From contig NZ_LT853882.1 in NCBI RefSeq assembly GCF_900183975.1, positions 2,783,501 to 2,847,500 on the forward strand: DNA of 64,000 bases, in the 5' to 3' direction. Source of the stretch: Xanthomonas fragariae. Lineage in GTDB: Bacteria; Pseudomonadota; Gammaproteobacteria; Xanthomonadales; Xanthomonadaceae. A program made the position numbers and the translations under genes. How positions within the stretch are numbered: the stretch's first letter is position 1; each line of letters starts with the position of its first letter. Of the stretch, positions 53,295 to 62,578 are shown one piece after another. The notes under the pieces were generated by a model. It saw nothing but the letters and a program-made list of their open reading frames with translations. It did no database searches and was not told the origin of the DNA.

Positions 53295-54809
53295 TCAGAA
53301 ATTCGGTTGTACGGACGGGGCCGCGACGTGTGCGGTATCGCGTGCAGGCTCCGGCGAGAATCCGCCGCCCAGTGCGCGTTGCAACCTCACCGAGGCCAGA
53401 AGTTGTTGCGACTGCAGGCCGGCCATGCGTTGGCGTGCAACGAACAATTGCTCCTGCACGCTGAGTACTTCCAGATAGCTGCCGATGCCGGCGCGATAGC
53501 GCTGTTGTGCGAGATCGAAGGCAGCGCTCACGGTCTGCACGGCGTCGTTCTGTGCACGCGCACGCTGCTCCAGCGAGCGCACCGCATTGACCTGGTCGGC
53601 CACTTCGCGAAGGGCGTCGAGCACCTTCTGGTTATAGTCGGCCACCACCAGGTCGTACTGCGCATCGCTACCGGCCAGGTTGGCGCGCAGCTTGCCGCCG
53701 TCGAAGATCGGCAGGCTCAGGGCCGGTGCTACCAGACCGAGCACCGACCCGCTTTGCAGCAGCTTGCCGACGTCGGGATTGATCACCCCGCCCAGCGCGG
53801 TAAGGTTGAGGCTAGGATAAAAGCGGGTCTTGGCGACTGCAATGTCCTTGTCGGCCGCCTCCACGCGCCAGCGCGCGGCCACCACATCGGGACGACGGCC
53901 CAACAGATCGGCAGGCAGGTTGCTCGGCAATTGCGTGGCTATTGCCACAGCCAACACCGGGCGTGGGATGTCCAACCCGCGGTCCGGGCCCTGCCCGACC
54001 AACGCAGCCAGCAAGGTGCGGGCCTCATCGATCTGTTGCTGCGCGGACTGCACCTGCTGCTGCGCAGCCGGCACGCGTGCCTGCGCCTGACGCACCTGCA
54101 ACTCGCTGTCGATACCGGCACCGCGGCGTTGCCGGGTCAGCTCCAGCGTCCGCTGCGCGCGGGTCGACTCATCGTTGGCCACATCGTGCAGGCTCCAGGC
54201 GTAGGCGAGCTGCGCGTAGCCTTCGGCAATCGCCGCCGATAGGTTCAGGCGCGCCGCCTGCGTATCCACTTCGGCCGCATGCGCCTGATCGACAGCCGCT
54301 TCCCACGCGGTGCGCTTGCCGCCCCACAGATCGACGCCGTAACGGAAATCCAGCACTACCTGCATGCTGCCGCCGTAACTGCCGCCGAGCTCATCGCCAA
54401 CCATCGATTCGGGCAGTTGCAGGCCGGTGTAGCCGCCGGATACCGACAGGCTCGGGCCGCGATCGGCCTGCGCCTTACCGGTGCGTGCCTGGGCCTGACG
54501 CAGGCGCGCGTCGGCCGCAGCGAGGCTGGGGCTGTGCTGCAGGCCTTCGGCGATCAACGCGTTCAATTGTGGGTCGCCCAGCGCGCGCCACCAATCGCTG
54601 GCCGGCCACGCGGCCGGACTCAGGTTGGCTTGCGCCAGGGTGCGCTCGGCATGCAGCGCACCGGATTCGAGCACCGCACCTTGCGGAACCAGACCACGGC
54701 TGCTGGCGCAGGCGGCCAGCGCCAGCGTCAGTACGGTCAAGACGAGCGGGCGCGCCAGGCGCATCGAGCGCGGGCGCAGCGTCTGTAGCAGGGAGCTAGC
54801 AGTGTTCAT
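53295..54809 (-). CDS. Outer-membrane efflux lipoprotein (NodT/OprM family)
   Basis: 504-residue TolC-like channel for the EmrAB pump. It has a signal peptide with lipobox LAAC (VLTLALAACASSRG) and two OEP domains, each a coiled-coil hairpin (LNALIAEGLQHSPSLAAADA, LLGRRPDVVAARWRVEAADK). The start overlaps the marR stop by four bases. Completes a tripartite pump with emrA and emrB. Confidence 0.9.
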   Translation of the reverse strand: MNTASSLLQTLRPRSMRLARPLVLTVLTLALAACASSRGLVPQGAVLESGALHAERTLAQANLSPAAWPASDWWRALGDPQLNALIAEGLQHSPSLAAADARLRQAQARTGKAQADRGPSLSVSGGYTGLQLPESMVGDELGGSYGGSMQVVLDFRYGVDLWGGKRTAWEAAVDQAHAAEVDTQAARLNLSAAIAEGYAQLAYAWSLHDVANDESTRAQRTLELTRQRRGAGIDSELQVRQAQARVPAAQQQVQSAQQQIDEARTLLAALVGQGPDRGLDIPRPVLAVAIATQLPSNLPADLLGRRPDVVAARWRVEAADKDIAVAKTRFYPSLNLTALGGVINPDVGKLLQSGSVLGLVAPALSLPIFDGGKLRANLAGSDAQYDLVVADYNQKVLDALREVADQVNAVRSLEQRARAQNDAVQTVSAAFDLAQQRYRAGIGSYLEVLSVQEQLFVARQRMAGLQSQQLLASVRLQRALGGGFSPEPARDTAHVAAPSVQPNF

Positions 54810-55246
54810 GCGTTGAGTGCGTCGCGGACACGGATAAGAAGAGAGATGAGTTGTTCGCGCTCGGGGGCGGCCAGATCACGCAGGCCACGTTCGATCGCAC
54901 GCTCGCCGCGCAGCTTCAGCCGCTCCCACAGCGCCACGCCTTGTTCGGTCATGACGATCTGCAGCGCGCGTCGGTCCTGGGCATGCGGTGCGCGGCGCAC
55001 CGCGCCAAGCGCTTCTAATTTGTCGAGCAAGCGGGTGACCGCGCTCGGTGTCTGGTCCAGCGCCAGCGCCAATTCGTTGGCCGTGCAAGGCGAGCGCACC
55101 GCCAAAATCTTTAGACCGACGTAGTGGCTGAAGCCGACGTCGGGCAATTCGCCCTTCATCTCGGCGTCGAGCTGGCGCACCAGCGCGTCGCGCACCTGGC
55201 GCAACAGCAAGCCGAACGACGGCGCGGTAGTGGAGAGATCGTTCAT
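54806..55246 (-). CDS. MarR-family repressor of the efflux operon
   Basis: 146 residues from MNDLSTTAPSFGLLL, with HTH TANELALALDQTPSAVTRLL and wing RAPHAQDRRALQIVMTEQG. First gene of marR-oprM-emrA-emrB, overlapping the next start by four bases (ATGA). A perfect inverted repeat 26 bp upstream is the likely operator, so it should repress its own operon until a ligand binds. Confidence 0.93.
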   Translation of the reverse strand: MNDLSTTAPSFGLLLRQVRDALVRQLDAEMKGELPDVGFSHYVGLKILAVRSPCTANELALALDQTPSAVTRLLDKLEALGAVRRAPHAQDRRALQIVMTEQGVALWERLKLRGERAIERGLRDLAAPEREQLISLLIRVRDALNA

Positions 55247-55694
55247 GGACGGCCATTTTGTTCCTAAAAATATATTTGTCAACGCAAATATTTTATCCAG
55301 TATTAAAACACCGGTAAGGATCGTCGAGATACAAGCTGCCTGCGCTGGCTCGGTAATACAATTGCGCCAATGACTATGTGGAGCTGCCGGGCCGATGCGC
55401 GGCTGGGGCGTGGTGGGTCCAGCCGGATGCCTGCGCGGCACTGCCCATGCAAGGCGACGTGATTCGCCTGACCTGGCTTGCCCGCGAGGTGATCATGCGT
55501 GCCGGCCAACTGGCCTCAGGATCAGCCCCGGCGCCTTCGCCAGCGTGTTCCACCGCTATTTTTGTGCCCCGCCCACGCGTTATCTGGCCGGCACACGCGC
55601 GCGCGGCTTGGCATCCCCCGCCGCATCCGGATAATCGGCGCTCTTCGAGTCCGCGCTGCGGCGCGGGTTCCTCTTTCGTAGGACCTGCCTTTAC
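55247..55694. other. Intergenic region with possible AraC-type remnant
   Basis: Besides the MarR operator, 55368-55520 on the plus strand reads NDYVELPGRCAAGAWWVQPD, then GDVIRLTWLAREVIMRAG, resembling part of the cupin domain of AraC-type regulators; it is broken downstream. The rest has no clear content. parC begins at 55695. Confidence 0.35.
55272..55291 (-). promoter_or_regulatory. MarR operator of the efflux operon
   Basis: ATATTTG-TCAACG-CAAATAT, a perfect 7-bp inverted repeat in an AT-rich pocket 26 bp upstream of the marR ATG, overlapping where the promoter should lie. Confidence 0.65.
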
Positions 55695-57938
55695 ATGACC
55701 GATCTGACCCGCCCCACCTTCCACGGCTTCGAACAGTTGCCGCTGCGCGAGTACGCCGAACGCGCCTATCTCGACTATTCGATGTACGTGGTGCTCGACC
55801 GCGCCCTGCCGTTCCTGGGTGACGGCCTGAAGCCGGTGCAGCGGCGCATCATCTTCGCGATGAGCGAGCTGGGCTTGAATGCCGCCGCCAAACCGAAGAA
55901 ATCCGCGCGCACCGTTGGCGATGTGATCGGTAAGTACCACCCGCATGGCGACAGCGCCTGCTACGAGGCGCTGGTGCTGATGGCGCAGCCGTTTTCGTAC
56001 CGTTATCCGCTGATCGAAGGCCAGGGCAACTTCGGCTCCACCGACGACCCCAAGTCGTTCGCTGCGATGCGCTATACCGAATCCAAGCTCACTCCGATCG
56101 CCGAAGTGCTACTGGGCGAAATCAGCCAGGGCACCACCGATTGGGCACCCAACTTCGACGGCACCCTGGAAGAGCCGACCTGGCTGCCGGCACGCCTGCC
56201 GCACCTGTTGCTCAACGGCACCACCGGCATTGCCGTGGGCATGGCCACCGACGTGCCGCCGCACAACCTCAACGAGATTGTCAGCGCACTGTTGCGGTTG
56301 CTCGATTACCCCGAAGCCACGGTCGCCGAGCTGTGCGAACACGTGCTCGGCCCGGACTACCCGACCACCGCCGAGATCATCACCCCGGTCGCAGACCTAC
56401 GTGCGATCTACGAGACCGGGCATGGCAGCGTGCGCGCACGTGCGACCTACAAGAAAGAACATGCCAACATCGTCATCGACGCGCTGCCATATCAGGTGTC
56501 GCCGTCCAAGGTGATCGAGCAGATCGCCCAGCAGATGCGCGCCAAGAAGCTGCCGTGGCTGGAAGACATCCGCGACGAATCCGACCACACCAGCCCGGTG
56601 CGCGTGGTGCTGGTGCCGCGTTCCAACCGCGTCGATGCCGAACAGCTGATGGGCCACCTGTTCGTTACCACCGATCTCGAGCGCAGCTACCGCGTCAACC
56701 TCAATGTAATCGGCCTAGATGGCCGCCCGCAGGTCAAGAATCTGCGTCAGTTGCTGAGCGAATGGCTGACGTTCCGCAGCGAGACCGTGACCCGTCGCCT
56801 CAACCATCGCCTGCAAAAGGTCGAGCGTCGCCTGCACCTGTTGGAAGGCTTGTTGATCGCCTTCCTCAACCTGGATGAAGTGATCCGCATCGTCCGCAGC
56901 GAAGACGAACCCAAGCCGGTGCTGATCGCCCGCTTCGCGCTCAGCGAAGAGCAGGCCGAGTACATTCTGGAAACCAAGCTGCGCCAGCTGGCGCGCCTGG
57001 AAGAAATGAAGATCCGCGGCGAGCAGGAAGCACTGGCCAAGGAGCGCGCGCAGTTGATGGCGATCCTGGAAAGCAAGACCAAGCTGAAAAAGCTGATCAA
57101 GGACGAACTCACCGCCGACGCCAAGAAGTTCGGCGACGCACGTCGCTCGCCACTGGTGCAACGTGGCGCCGCACAGGCGATCGACGAGACCGAAATGGTC
57201 GCCAGTGAACCGATGACCGTGGTGCTGTCGGAAAAGGGCTGGGTACGCGCGGCCAAGGGCCACGAAGTCGATCCGGCAGGCATGTCCTACCGCGATGGCG
57301 ACAGCCTGCTGGCCGCAGTGCGCAGCCGCAGCACGCACCAGGTGGCGTTTCTGGATTCTGAAGGCCGCGCTTACTCGACCGCAATGCACACCCTGCCCTC
57401 GGCACGTGGCAATGGCGAACCGTTGACCGGGCGTTTCTCGCCGGCCTCGGGCGCCGCGTTCCAGGTCATGGTCAGCGCCGACAACACCAGCCGCTTCGTG
57501 CTGGCGTCCTCGCACGGCTACTGCTTCATCACCCGTTTCGAAAACCTCACCGGTCGCAACAAGGCCGGCAAGGCGATGCTCAATTTAACCACCGGCGCGC
57601 ATGTGCTCACGCCGGCACAAGTGACCAACCCGCAGACCGACCGCATCGTCGCCGTCACCAGCGCCGGCAATCTGCTGGCAGTGCCGGCCAGCGATGTGCC
57701 CGAGCTGGACAAGGGCAAAGGCAACAAGATCATCGAGATCCCCAAGGCCAAACTCGGCACCGAGCGCGTGGTCGCGGTGGTCGCGGTGGCACCGGGCAAC
57801 ACGCTGCTGGTCCGCAGTGGCGCACGCACCATGAGCCTGTCGTTCAAGGATCTGGACACGTATGTAGGCACGCGTGCGAGCAGAGGATCGTTGTTGCCGC
57901 GCGGGTGGCAAAAGGTGGATGGGCTGGACGTGCAGTAA
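55695..57938 (+). CDS. parC: DNA topoisomerase IV subunit A
   Basis: 747-residue subunit of the decatenating type II topoisomerase. The catalytic tyrosine is Tyr127 ([10 protein letters not shown]). The quinolone-resistance region [15 protein letters not shown] has the wild-type serine (Ser87) and glutamate (Glu91). The C-terminal part consists of beta-pinwheel blades. The length matches ParC rather than GyrA (~875). parE is not in the window. Confidence 0.95.
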   Translation: MTDLTRPTFHGFEQLPLREYAERAYLDYSMYVVLDRALPFLGDGLKPVQRRIIFAMSELGLNAAAKPKKSARTVGDVIGKYHPHGDSACYEALVLMAQPFSYRYPLIEGQGNFGSTDDPKSFAAMRYTESKLTPIAEVLLGEISQGTTDWAPNFDGTLEEPTWLPARLPHLLLNGTTGIAVGMATDVPPHNLNEIVSALLRLLDYPEATVAELCEHVLGPDYPTTAEIITPVADLRAIYETGHGSVRARATYKKEHANIVIDALPYQVSPSKVIEQIAQQMRAKKLPWLEDIRDESDHTSPVRVVLVPRSNRVDAEQLMGHLFVTTDLERSYRVNLNVIGLDGRPQVKNLRQLLSEWLTFRSETVTRRLNHRLQKVERRLHLLEGLLIAFLNLDEVIRIVRSEDEPKPVLIARFALSEEQAEYILETKLRQLARLEEMKIRGEQEALAKERAQLMAILESKTKLKKLIKDELTADAKKFGDARRSPLVQRGAAQAIDETEMVASEPMTVVLSEKGWVRAAKGHEVDPAGMSYRDGDSLLAAVRSRSTHQVAFLDSEGRAYSTAMHTLPSARGNGEPLTGRFSPASGAAFQVMVSADNTSRFVLASSHGYCFITRFENLTGRNKAGKAMLNLTTGAHVLTPAQVTNPQTDRIVAVTSAGNLLAVPASDVPELDKGKGNKIIEIPKAKLGTERVVAVVAVAPGNTLLVRSGARTMSLSFKDLDTYVGTRASRGSLLPRGWQKVDGLDVQ

Positions 57939-58333
57939 CAGTGATTCGCCAACCCGGCGCGCACTGGCGCGTTTGAAACCGCAGTCGCCTCAGGCCACTG
58001 CGGCGCCGCAAGCAGCCTTCCCCCGCCTGCAGGGGGGCATCTGCGGCGATACGTTTGCGCTGGACGCAAGCGTGCTGGCCCGCTGCACAGCCCTGATCGC
58101 TGCGCCCGCCGAGCTGCGCCGACGTTATCTGGAGACGGTCGTCAACATCACCATGCGGCATGCACCGCATGGCATCTTTCTCTCGCCACTGCCAACCAAG
58201 TGGTCAACACCTCCAGCAAGCAGCCTTTAGCTGACGAAGACCGCATGCAGGAGCCAAGGTGCACGAACAGCAGATGCCCATCCGGTCAGCGCCCCCGCCG
58301 GTTACTCGCTAGGCAGTTCGCAGATCGCCGTGC
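57939..58333. other. Intergenic region after parC
   Basis: No convincing gene. A plus-strand frame (LIAAPAELRRRYLETVVNI, ending near 58230) has coding-like composition but no start and no recognised family. It may be a remnant. Confidence 0.35.
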
Positions 58334-58819
58334 TCAACCCGCCACGTGGCCCTTGTCGATCTTCGAGGTCTGGTACAGCTCCAGACCGATCCGCTTGATC
58401 AAGCCAAGCTGCTGCTCCAGCCACCAGGCGTGATCCTCTTCGGTGTCCTGCAACTGCTTGAGCAGCATGTCGCGGCTGACGTAGTCGCCGTGGTCTTCGC
58501 ACAGCTTCATGCCTGCGGCGAGTGCGGCGCGCACGTCGTATTCGACAACCAGATCGCGCTCGAGCATCTCCACCACGGTCTTGCCCGGCGCAAACTCGGC
58601 CGGGCGCATATCCGGGTCGCCTTCCAGGAACAGGATGCGCCGCAGCAGCGCGTCGGCGTGCTCGGTTTCCTCCTGCATCTCATGATTGATGCGCTCGTAC
58701 AGCGCCATCAGGCCCTGATCTTCGTAGCGCCGCGAATGCAGGAAATACTGGTCGCGTGCCGCCAATTCGCCGCGCAGCAGCTGCTTGAGGTAATCGACGA
58801 CTTCGGGATGGCCTTTCAT
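58334..58819 (-). CDS. bfr: Bacterioferritin
   Basis: 161-residue, 24-mer iron-storage protein. It starts [15 protein letters not shown]. Ferroxidase ligands lie in [34 protein letters not shown] and [14 protein letters not shown]; the haem-ligand methionine is in [10 protein letters not shown] (about residue 48). Standard length. IS copy C lies about 140 bp upstream of its start. Confidence 0.94.
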   Translation of the reverse strand: MKGHPEVVDYLKQLLRGELAARDQYFLHSRRYEDQGLMALYERINHEMQEETEHADALLRRILFLEGDPDMRPAEFAPGKTVVEMLERDLVVEYDVRAALAAGMKLCEDHGDYVSRDMLLKQLQDTEEDHAWWLEQQLGLIKRIGLELYQTSKIDKGHVAG

Positions 58820-58998
58820 AGTGTGCTCCAGCAACGCAATGCGCGCATGGTGCCCCAAGCCGTCGGGGAATGATCTAATCGGAATCACTTTCAGTTGCGC
58901 TTGCGGCAAGACCCACCACGGTCACGACCAGCGGCTAAACTTCAACCGAGCTCTAAGAACCTGTTCACGATCTTTCCTGATTGGTGCAGACTCTGCGG

Positions 58999-59457
58999 AT
59001 GCGCCAAAAAACCTATCCGAGCGACATGAGCCGGGAGCGTTTCGAACACATCCTCCCGATCCTGGAACAAGCGCGCAAGCGCACCAAGCCACGCCGAGTG
59101 GATATGTATGAGGTGTGGTGCGCAGTGTTGTACGTGCTGCGAACCGGTTGCCAATGGCGAGCGCTACCCAGCGACTTTCCGAAGTGGCGGACCGTGCACG
59201 CGTACTTTGCCAAGTGGAGCGAGTGCGACGATGAAGGAGTGAGCCTGCTGGAGCGGGCGCTCAAAAAATCAGGTTGGCGTGGCCCGCCAGAAACAGGAGC
59301 GCAACATCTTCAGCAGGTTCTTGATCGTGGACGCGCAGAGCGTCAAGAACACGGACACAGCCGGGCAAAAGGGATTATGACGCGGGCAAAAAGGTGTCGG
59401 GCATCAAGCGGCATATCGCTGTTGATACCCAGGGGTTGCCCCATGCCATCGCGGTGA
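58999..59457 (+). pseudogene. IS5-family transposase, frame A (copy C), altered end
   Basis: Same as frame A of copy A up to about residue 124; the one-base insertion then changes its C-terminus and extends it into the frame-B region. Functionally irrelevant unless the slippage product is made. Confidence 0.75.
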
Positions 59458-59798
59458 CGACGGCGGAGGTGACCGACCGCAAAGGTGCGCTGCGGGCGCT
59501 GGAGCGCTGTCAGTCAAACTTGACGCATGTACAAAGCCTGCTGTGCGACAGTGGTTACACCGGAGTACCGTTTGCCGAAGGCGTGCGAGAGATTCTAGGC
59601 GAGCAGCTCACGGTGCAGATTGCCAAGCGCAGCGAACTGCACACCTTCAAGGTCATGCCCAAGCGCTGGATCGTCGAGCGCAGTTTTGCCTGGCTGGAGA
59701 AAAACCGAAGGCTGTGGAAGAACTGCGAGCGCAAACTCAACACCAGCTTGCAGTTCATCCATCTGGCCTTCTTGGCGCTTCTACTCAAAAGATCGTGA
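59279..59798 (+). pseudogene. IS5-family transposase, frame B (copy C), frameshifted
   Basis: The DDE-containing frame is interrupted by the T insertion near 59374, between the first Asp region (FLIVDAQSVKNTDTAG) and the rest. The downstream part (134 residues from MSGIKRHIAVDTQGL) is open but lacks the first catalytic Asp. Inactive. Confidence 0.85.
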
Positions 59799-59819
59799 AC
59801 AGGCTCTAAGGAATGAATA

Positions 59820-62237
59820 ATGCGCAAATGGCTGGGCCGGTTGTTGCTGGGAATCGTGGTGCTGGCCCTGGCAGCCAGCGTGACCCTCTATCTGTTGCTG
59901 CGCGGCAGCCTGCCACAGTTGGATGGCGCCAGCGCCCTCGCCGGCATTGCGGCACCGGTCAACGTGCAGCGCGATGGGTTAGGCGTAGTCACCATCGATG
60001 CGGCCAGCCAGATCGATGCCATGCGCGCGCTCGGCTATGTGCACGCGCAGGAGCGCTATTTCGAGATGGACCTGATGCGCCGCGCGCCAGCCGGTGAGTT
60101 GTCCGAATTGTTCGGTGCTGCCGCGTTGGAGCTGGACAAGCGCAACCGCGTGCATCGCTTGCGCGCACGCGTGCAGGCCAGCATGGAGATCGCCGCCGGC
60201 AGTCAACGCGCAGCCTTGCAGGCCTACACCGACGGAGTAAACGCAGGACTGGCGGCCTTGCGCGTGCGGCCATGGCCGTATCTGCTGCTGCGGCAGAGAC
60301 CGCGCGCCTGGACGCTGGACGATTCCATCCTCACCGGCATGACGATGTACGCCGACCTGCAGGACAACGACAACCAGACCGAACTGGCCAACGCCCGCAT
60401 CCACGCAGTGGTGCCGCCGGCGCTGGCAGCACTGCTCGACCATCAGGGTTCCAGCTGGGATGCGCCGCTGTTCGGGCCGGCTCTGGGCGATGCCGTGCTG
60501 CCAGATGCTGCCGCAGTGGATCTGCGTCGCTTGCCGCACCCGGCCACCGCACCGAGCGCCGAGCAACCGACGCCGGGCAGCAACAACTTCGCCGTAGATG
60601 GCAGCCTCACTGCCGACGGCCGCGCCATCGTCGCCGACGACATGCATCTGAGCCTGCGCGCGCCCAATATCTGGTTCCGCGCGCGCCTGCGTTACCCCGA
60701 CACCCATGCGCCCGATGGCAAGGTGGACGTCACCGGCTTCACCCTGCCCGGCCTGCCGGCAGTGGTGGTCGGCAGCAACGGGCATGTGGCCTGGGCATTT
60801 ACCAACAGCTATATCGACACGGCAGATTTTGCGCGGATTCCGCCGGCCACAGCGGCGCATCCGCAGCCACTCACCACGCATGTCGAAACGATTCGCGTGG
60901 CAGGCGCTACGTCGGTGCGTTTTGAAGTCCGCGAGGCAGCCTGGGGGCCGATCCTGCACGAGAACCCCGATGGCAGTCTGCTGGCGTTGCGTTGGGCCGC
61001 ACAGCTACCCGGTGCGATCCGTCTGGACTTCGCTCAGATGAGCACTGCAGGCGATCTGCAGGCCGCGTTTGCGGTGGCGGATCGCTCTGGCATTCCTGCG
61101 CAAAATCTGCTGTTGGCCGATCGCAACGGGCGCATCGCCTGGCGCTTGATCGGCGCTCGCCCGGCACGCAATGCGGGGTGCAGCGCGAGCGGTATTGCCG
61201 AAATTGCCACCTCGGCGCCGGGGACGAACACGACGCCGCTCTCGCCTGCGGATGCGGCAGCAGCGCAGGCCTCGCCCTCGGGTTGTGTGCCATGGTCAGT
61301 GCGCAGCGACGATGCGCCTGCGCTGATGGATCCACCCACGCACCGGCTATGGACTGCCAACAGCCGCATCGTCGATGCGCAACAGCTGGCCACGCTCGGC
61401 GATGCCGGCTACGACCTCGGCGCGCGTGCGCAGCAGATCCGCGATGATTTGTTCGCAAAGCAGCGGTTTACCGAGCGCGATCTGCTCGCCATTCAGCTCG
61501 ACGATCGCGCGTTGTTGCTCAGGCGCTGGTGGGAGCTGCTGCGCAGCGTGGTCGAGCACAGCAAAGACCCGGCGCTGCAACAGATCGAGCTCGCCACACG
61601 TGAGTGGGACGGGCATGCGTCCATCCGTTCGGCCAGCTATCGCATCGTGCGCGACTTTCGCAGCATGACCATCGATGCAGTGGAAGCCGGCTTGCTGGGA
61701 CCGGCCAAATCCGCGCTTGGCGACGACTTCCTGCCGCCTCGTCGCGCGCAGTTGGAAGGCATCGTCTGGCCGTTGTTGCAGCAGCGTCCAGCCAACCTAT
61801 TGCCGCCGACGTATGCAAGCTGGGATCGGCTGCTCGCCGACGCCGCGCGCAGCGCGCAGGCAGGCTCGATCGCGCAAGGCGAACCGGGCGACCAGCCAGG
61901 CCAGCGCACCTGGGGCGAACGCAACACCACCGCCATCTGCCATCCGATGGCACGCGCCTTGCCTGCCATCGCCAGACGCTGGCTGTGCATGCCGCCCGAC
62001 CAACTGCCAGGCGATCGTGACATGCCACGCGTGCAGGGTCCTGCCTTCGGCGCCTCCGAACGCATGGTGGTGTCACCGGGCCACGAACGCGACGGCATCG
62101 TGCATATGCCGGGCGGCCAGAGCGCACATCCGTTGTCGCCGTTCTGGGGCGCAGGCCATGACGATTGGGTGCATGGCAGACCAACGCCGTTCCTGCCGAC
62201 GACGACGCGTTACACGCTGCAGTTGCAGCCGAAGTAG
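59820..62237 (+). CDS. Penicillin acylase (S45) family hydrolase
   Basis: 805-residue Ntn-hydrolase precursor that should cleave into two chains. The N-terminal anchor/signal is LLLGIVVLALAASVTLYLLL. The predicted autocleavage nucleophile is the Ser in PGSNNFAVDG (about residue 256), matching the GSNN(W/F) motif of the family. Relatives cleave penicillins, cephalosporins or acyl-homoserine lactones (quorum quenching); the substrate here is unknown. Its Shine-Dalgarno TAAGGA (59807-59812) includes the TAA duplication of IS copy C, so its native promoter lies beyond the IS. Confidence 0.9.
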   Translation: MRKWLGRLLLGIVVLALAASVTLYLLLRGSLPQLDGASALAGIAAPVNVQRDGLGVVTIDAASQIDAMRALGYVHAQERYFEMDLMRRAPAGELSELFGAAALELDKRNRVHRLRARVQASMEIAAGSQRAALQAYTDGVNAGLAALRVRPWPYLLLRQRPRAWTLDDSILTGMTMYADLQDNDNQTELANARIHAVVPPALAALLDHQGSSWDAPLFGPALGDAVLPDAAAVDLRRLPHPATAPSAEQPTPGSNNFAVDGSLTADGRAIVADDMHLSLRAPNIWFRARLRYPDTHAPDGKVDVTGFTLPGLPAVVVGSNGHVAWAFTNSYIDTADFARIPPATAAHPQPLTTHVETIRVAGATSVRFEVREAAWGPILHENPDGSLLALRWAAQLPGAIRLDFAQMSTAGDLQAAFAVADRSGIPAQNLLLADRNGRIAWRLIGARPARNAGCSASGIAEIATSAPGTNTTPLSPADAAAAQASPSGCVPWSVRSDDAPALMDPPTHRLWTANSRIVDAQQLATLGDAGYDLGARAQQIRDDLFAKQRFTERDLLAIQLDDRALLLRRWWELLRSVVEHSKDPALQQIELATREWDGHASIRSASYRIVRDFRSMTIDAVEAGLLGPAKSALGDDFLPPRRAQLEGIVWPLLQQRPANLLPPTYASWDRLLADAARSAQAGSIAQGEPGDQPGQRTWGERNTTAICHPMARALPAIARRWLCMPPDQLPGDRDMPRVQGPAFGASERMVVSPGHERDGIVHMPGGQSAHPLSPFWGAGHDDWVHGRPTPFLPTTTRYTLQLQPK

Positions 62238-62578
62238 GCGCACGCTGTGCTTACCTCTCCTGCGGGCGAAAAGGCACGGCTTGCGCCGCGACGCAACCGC
62301 GGGCCGGGTCGGGTCGGGCGTCGGAATCTAGGACACGGACGCAAGCGATGCACTGGATGCAACCCGATGCGGCTGCTTCCGTTCGTTACAATGGCACGCC
62401 GCGCAGCAGGTGACACGAGCCTTCGCGTTTGCTCTCTTTCGCGCTTCGGGCACCGTCTACCCTTGAAGCGGGCAATGTCCCGAAGCGAGAAGGAATTCTC
62501 TGCACGTCTGGCGGTCTGTGCAATGCAGCGAGCGCCGCATGCTAAGATGAATTTGATAACCATTCCCATTAGTGACCA
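62238..62578. other. Promoter region of the siderophore receptor gene
   Basis: No gene is seen in this 341-bp stretch. The distal part holds a Fur-box-like sequence; the remainder is unremarkable. Confidence 0.4.
62555..62573 (+). promoter_or_regulatory. Fur-box-like operator
   Basis: GATAACCATTCCCATTAGT matches the 19-bp Fur consensus GATAATGATTATCATTATC in its outer hexamer pattern and ends five bases before the receptor start codon. Such placement gives iron repression. Confidence 0.5.

Larger units (their letters stand above)
58957..59806 (+). mobile_element. IS5-family (IS1031-type) element, copy C
   Basis: 850 bp, one base longer than copies A and B, with the same termini and TAA duplications (58954-58956 and 59807-59809). 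The extra base is a T in GGATTATGAC near 59374 (GGATATGAC in copies A and B), which shifts frame B. The element ends 13 bp before the ATG of the penicillin-acylase-family gene. Confidence 0.93.

Noticed and set aside
52463..54242. Long plus-strand frames (333 and 427 codons)
   Set aside because: Antisense to emrA and the outer-membrane channel gene.
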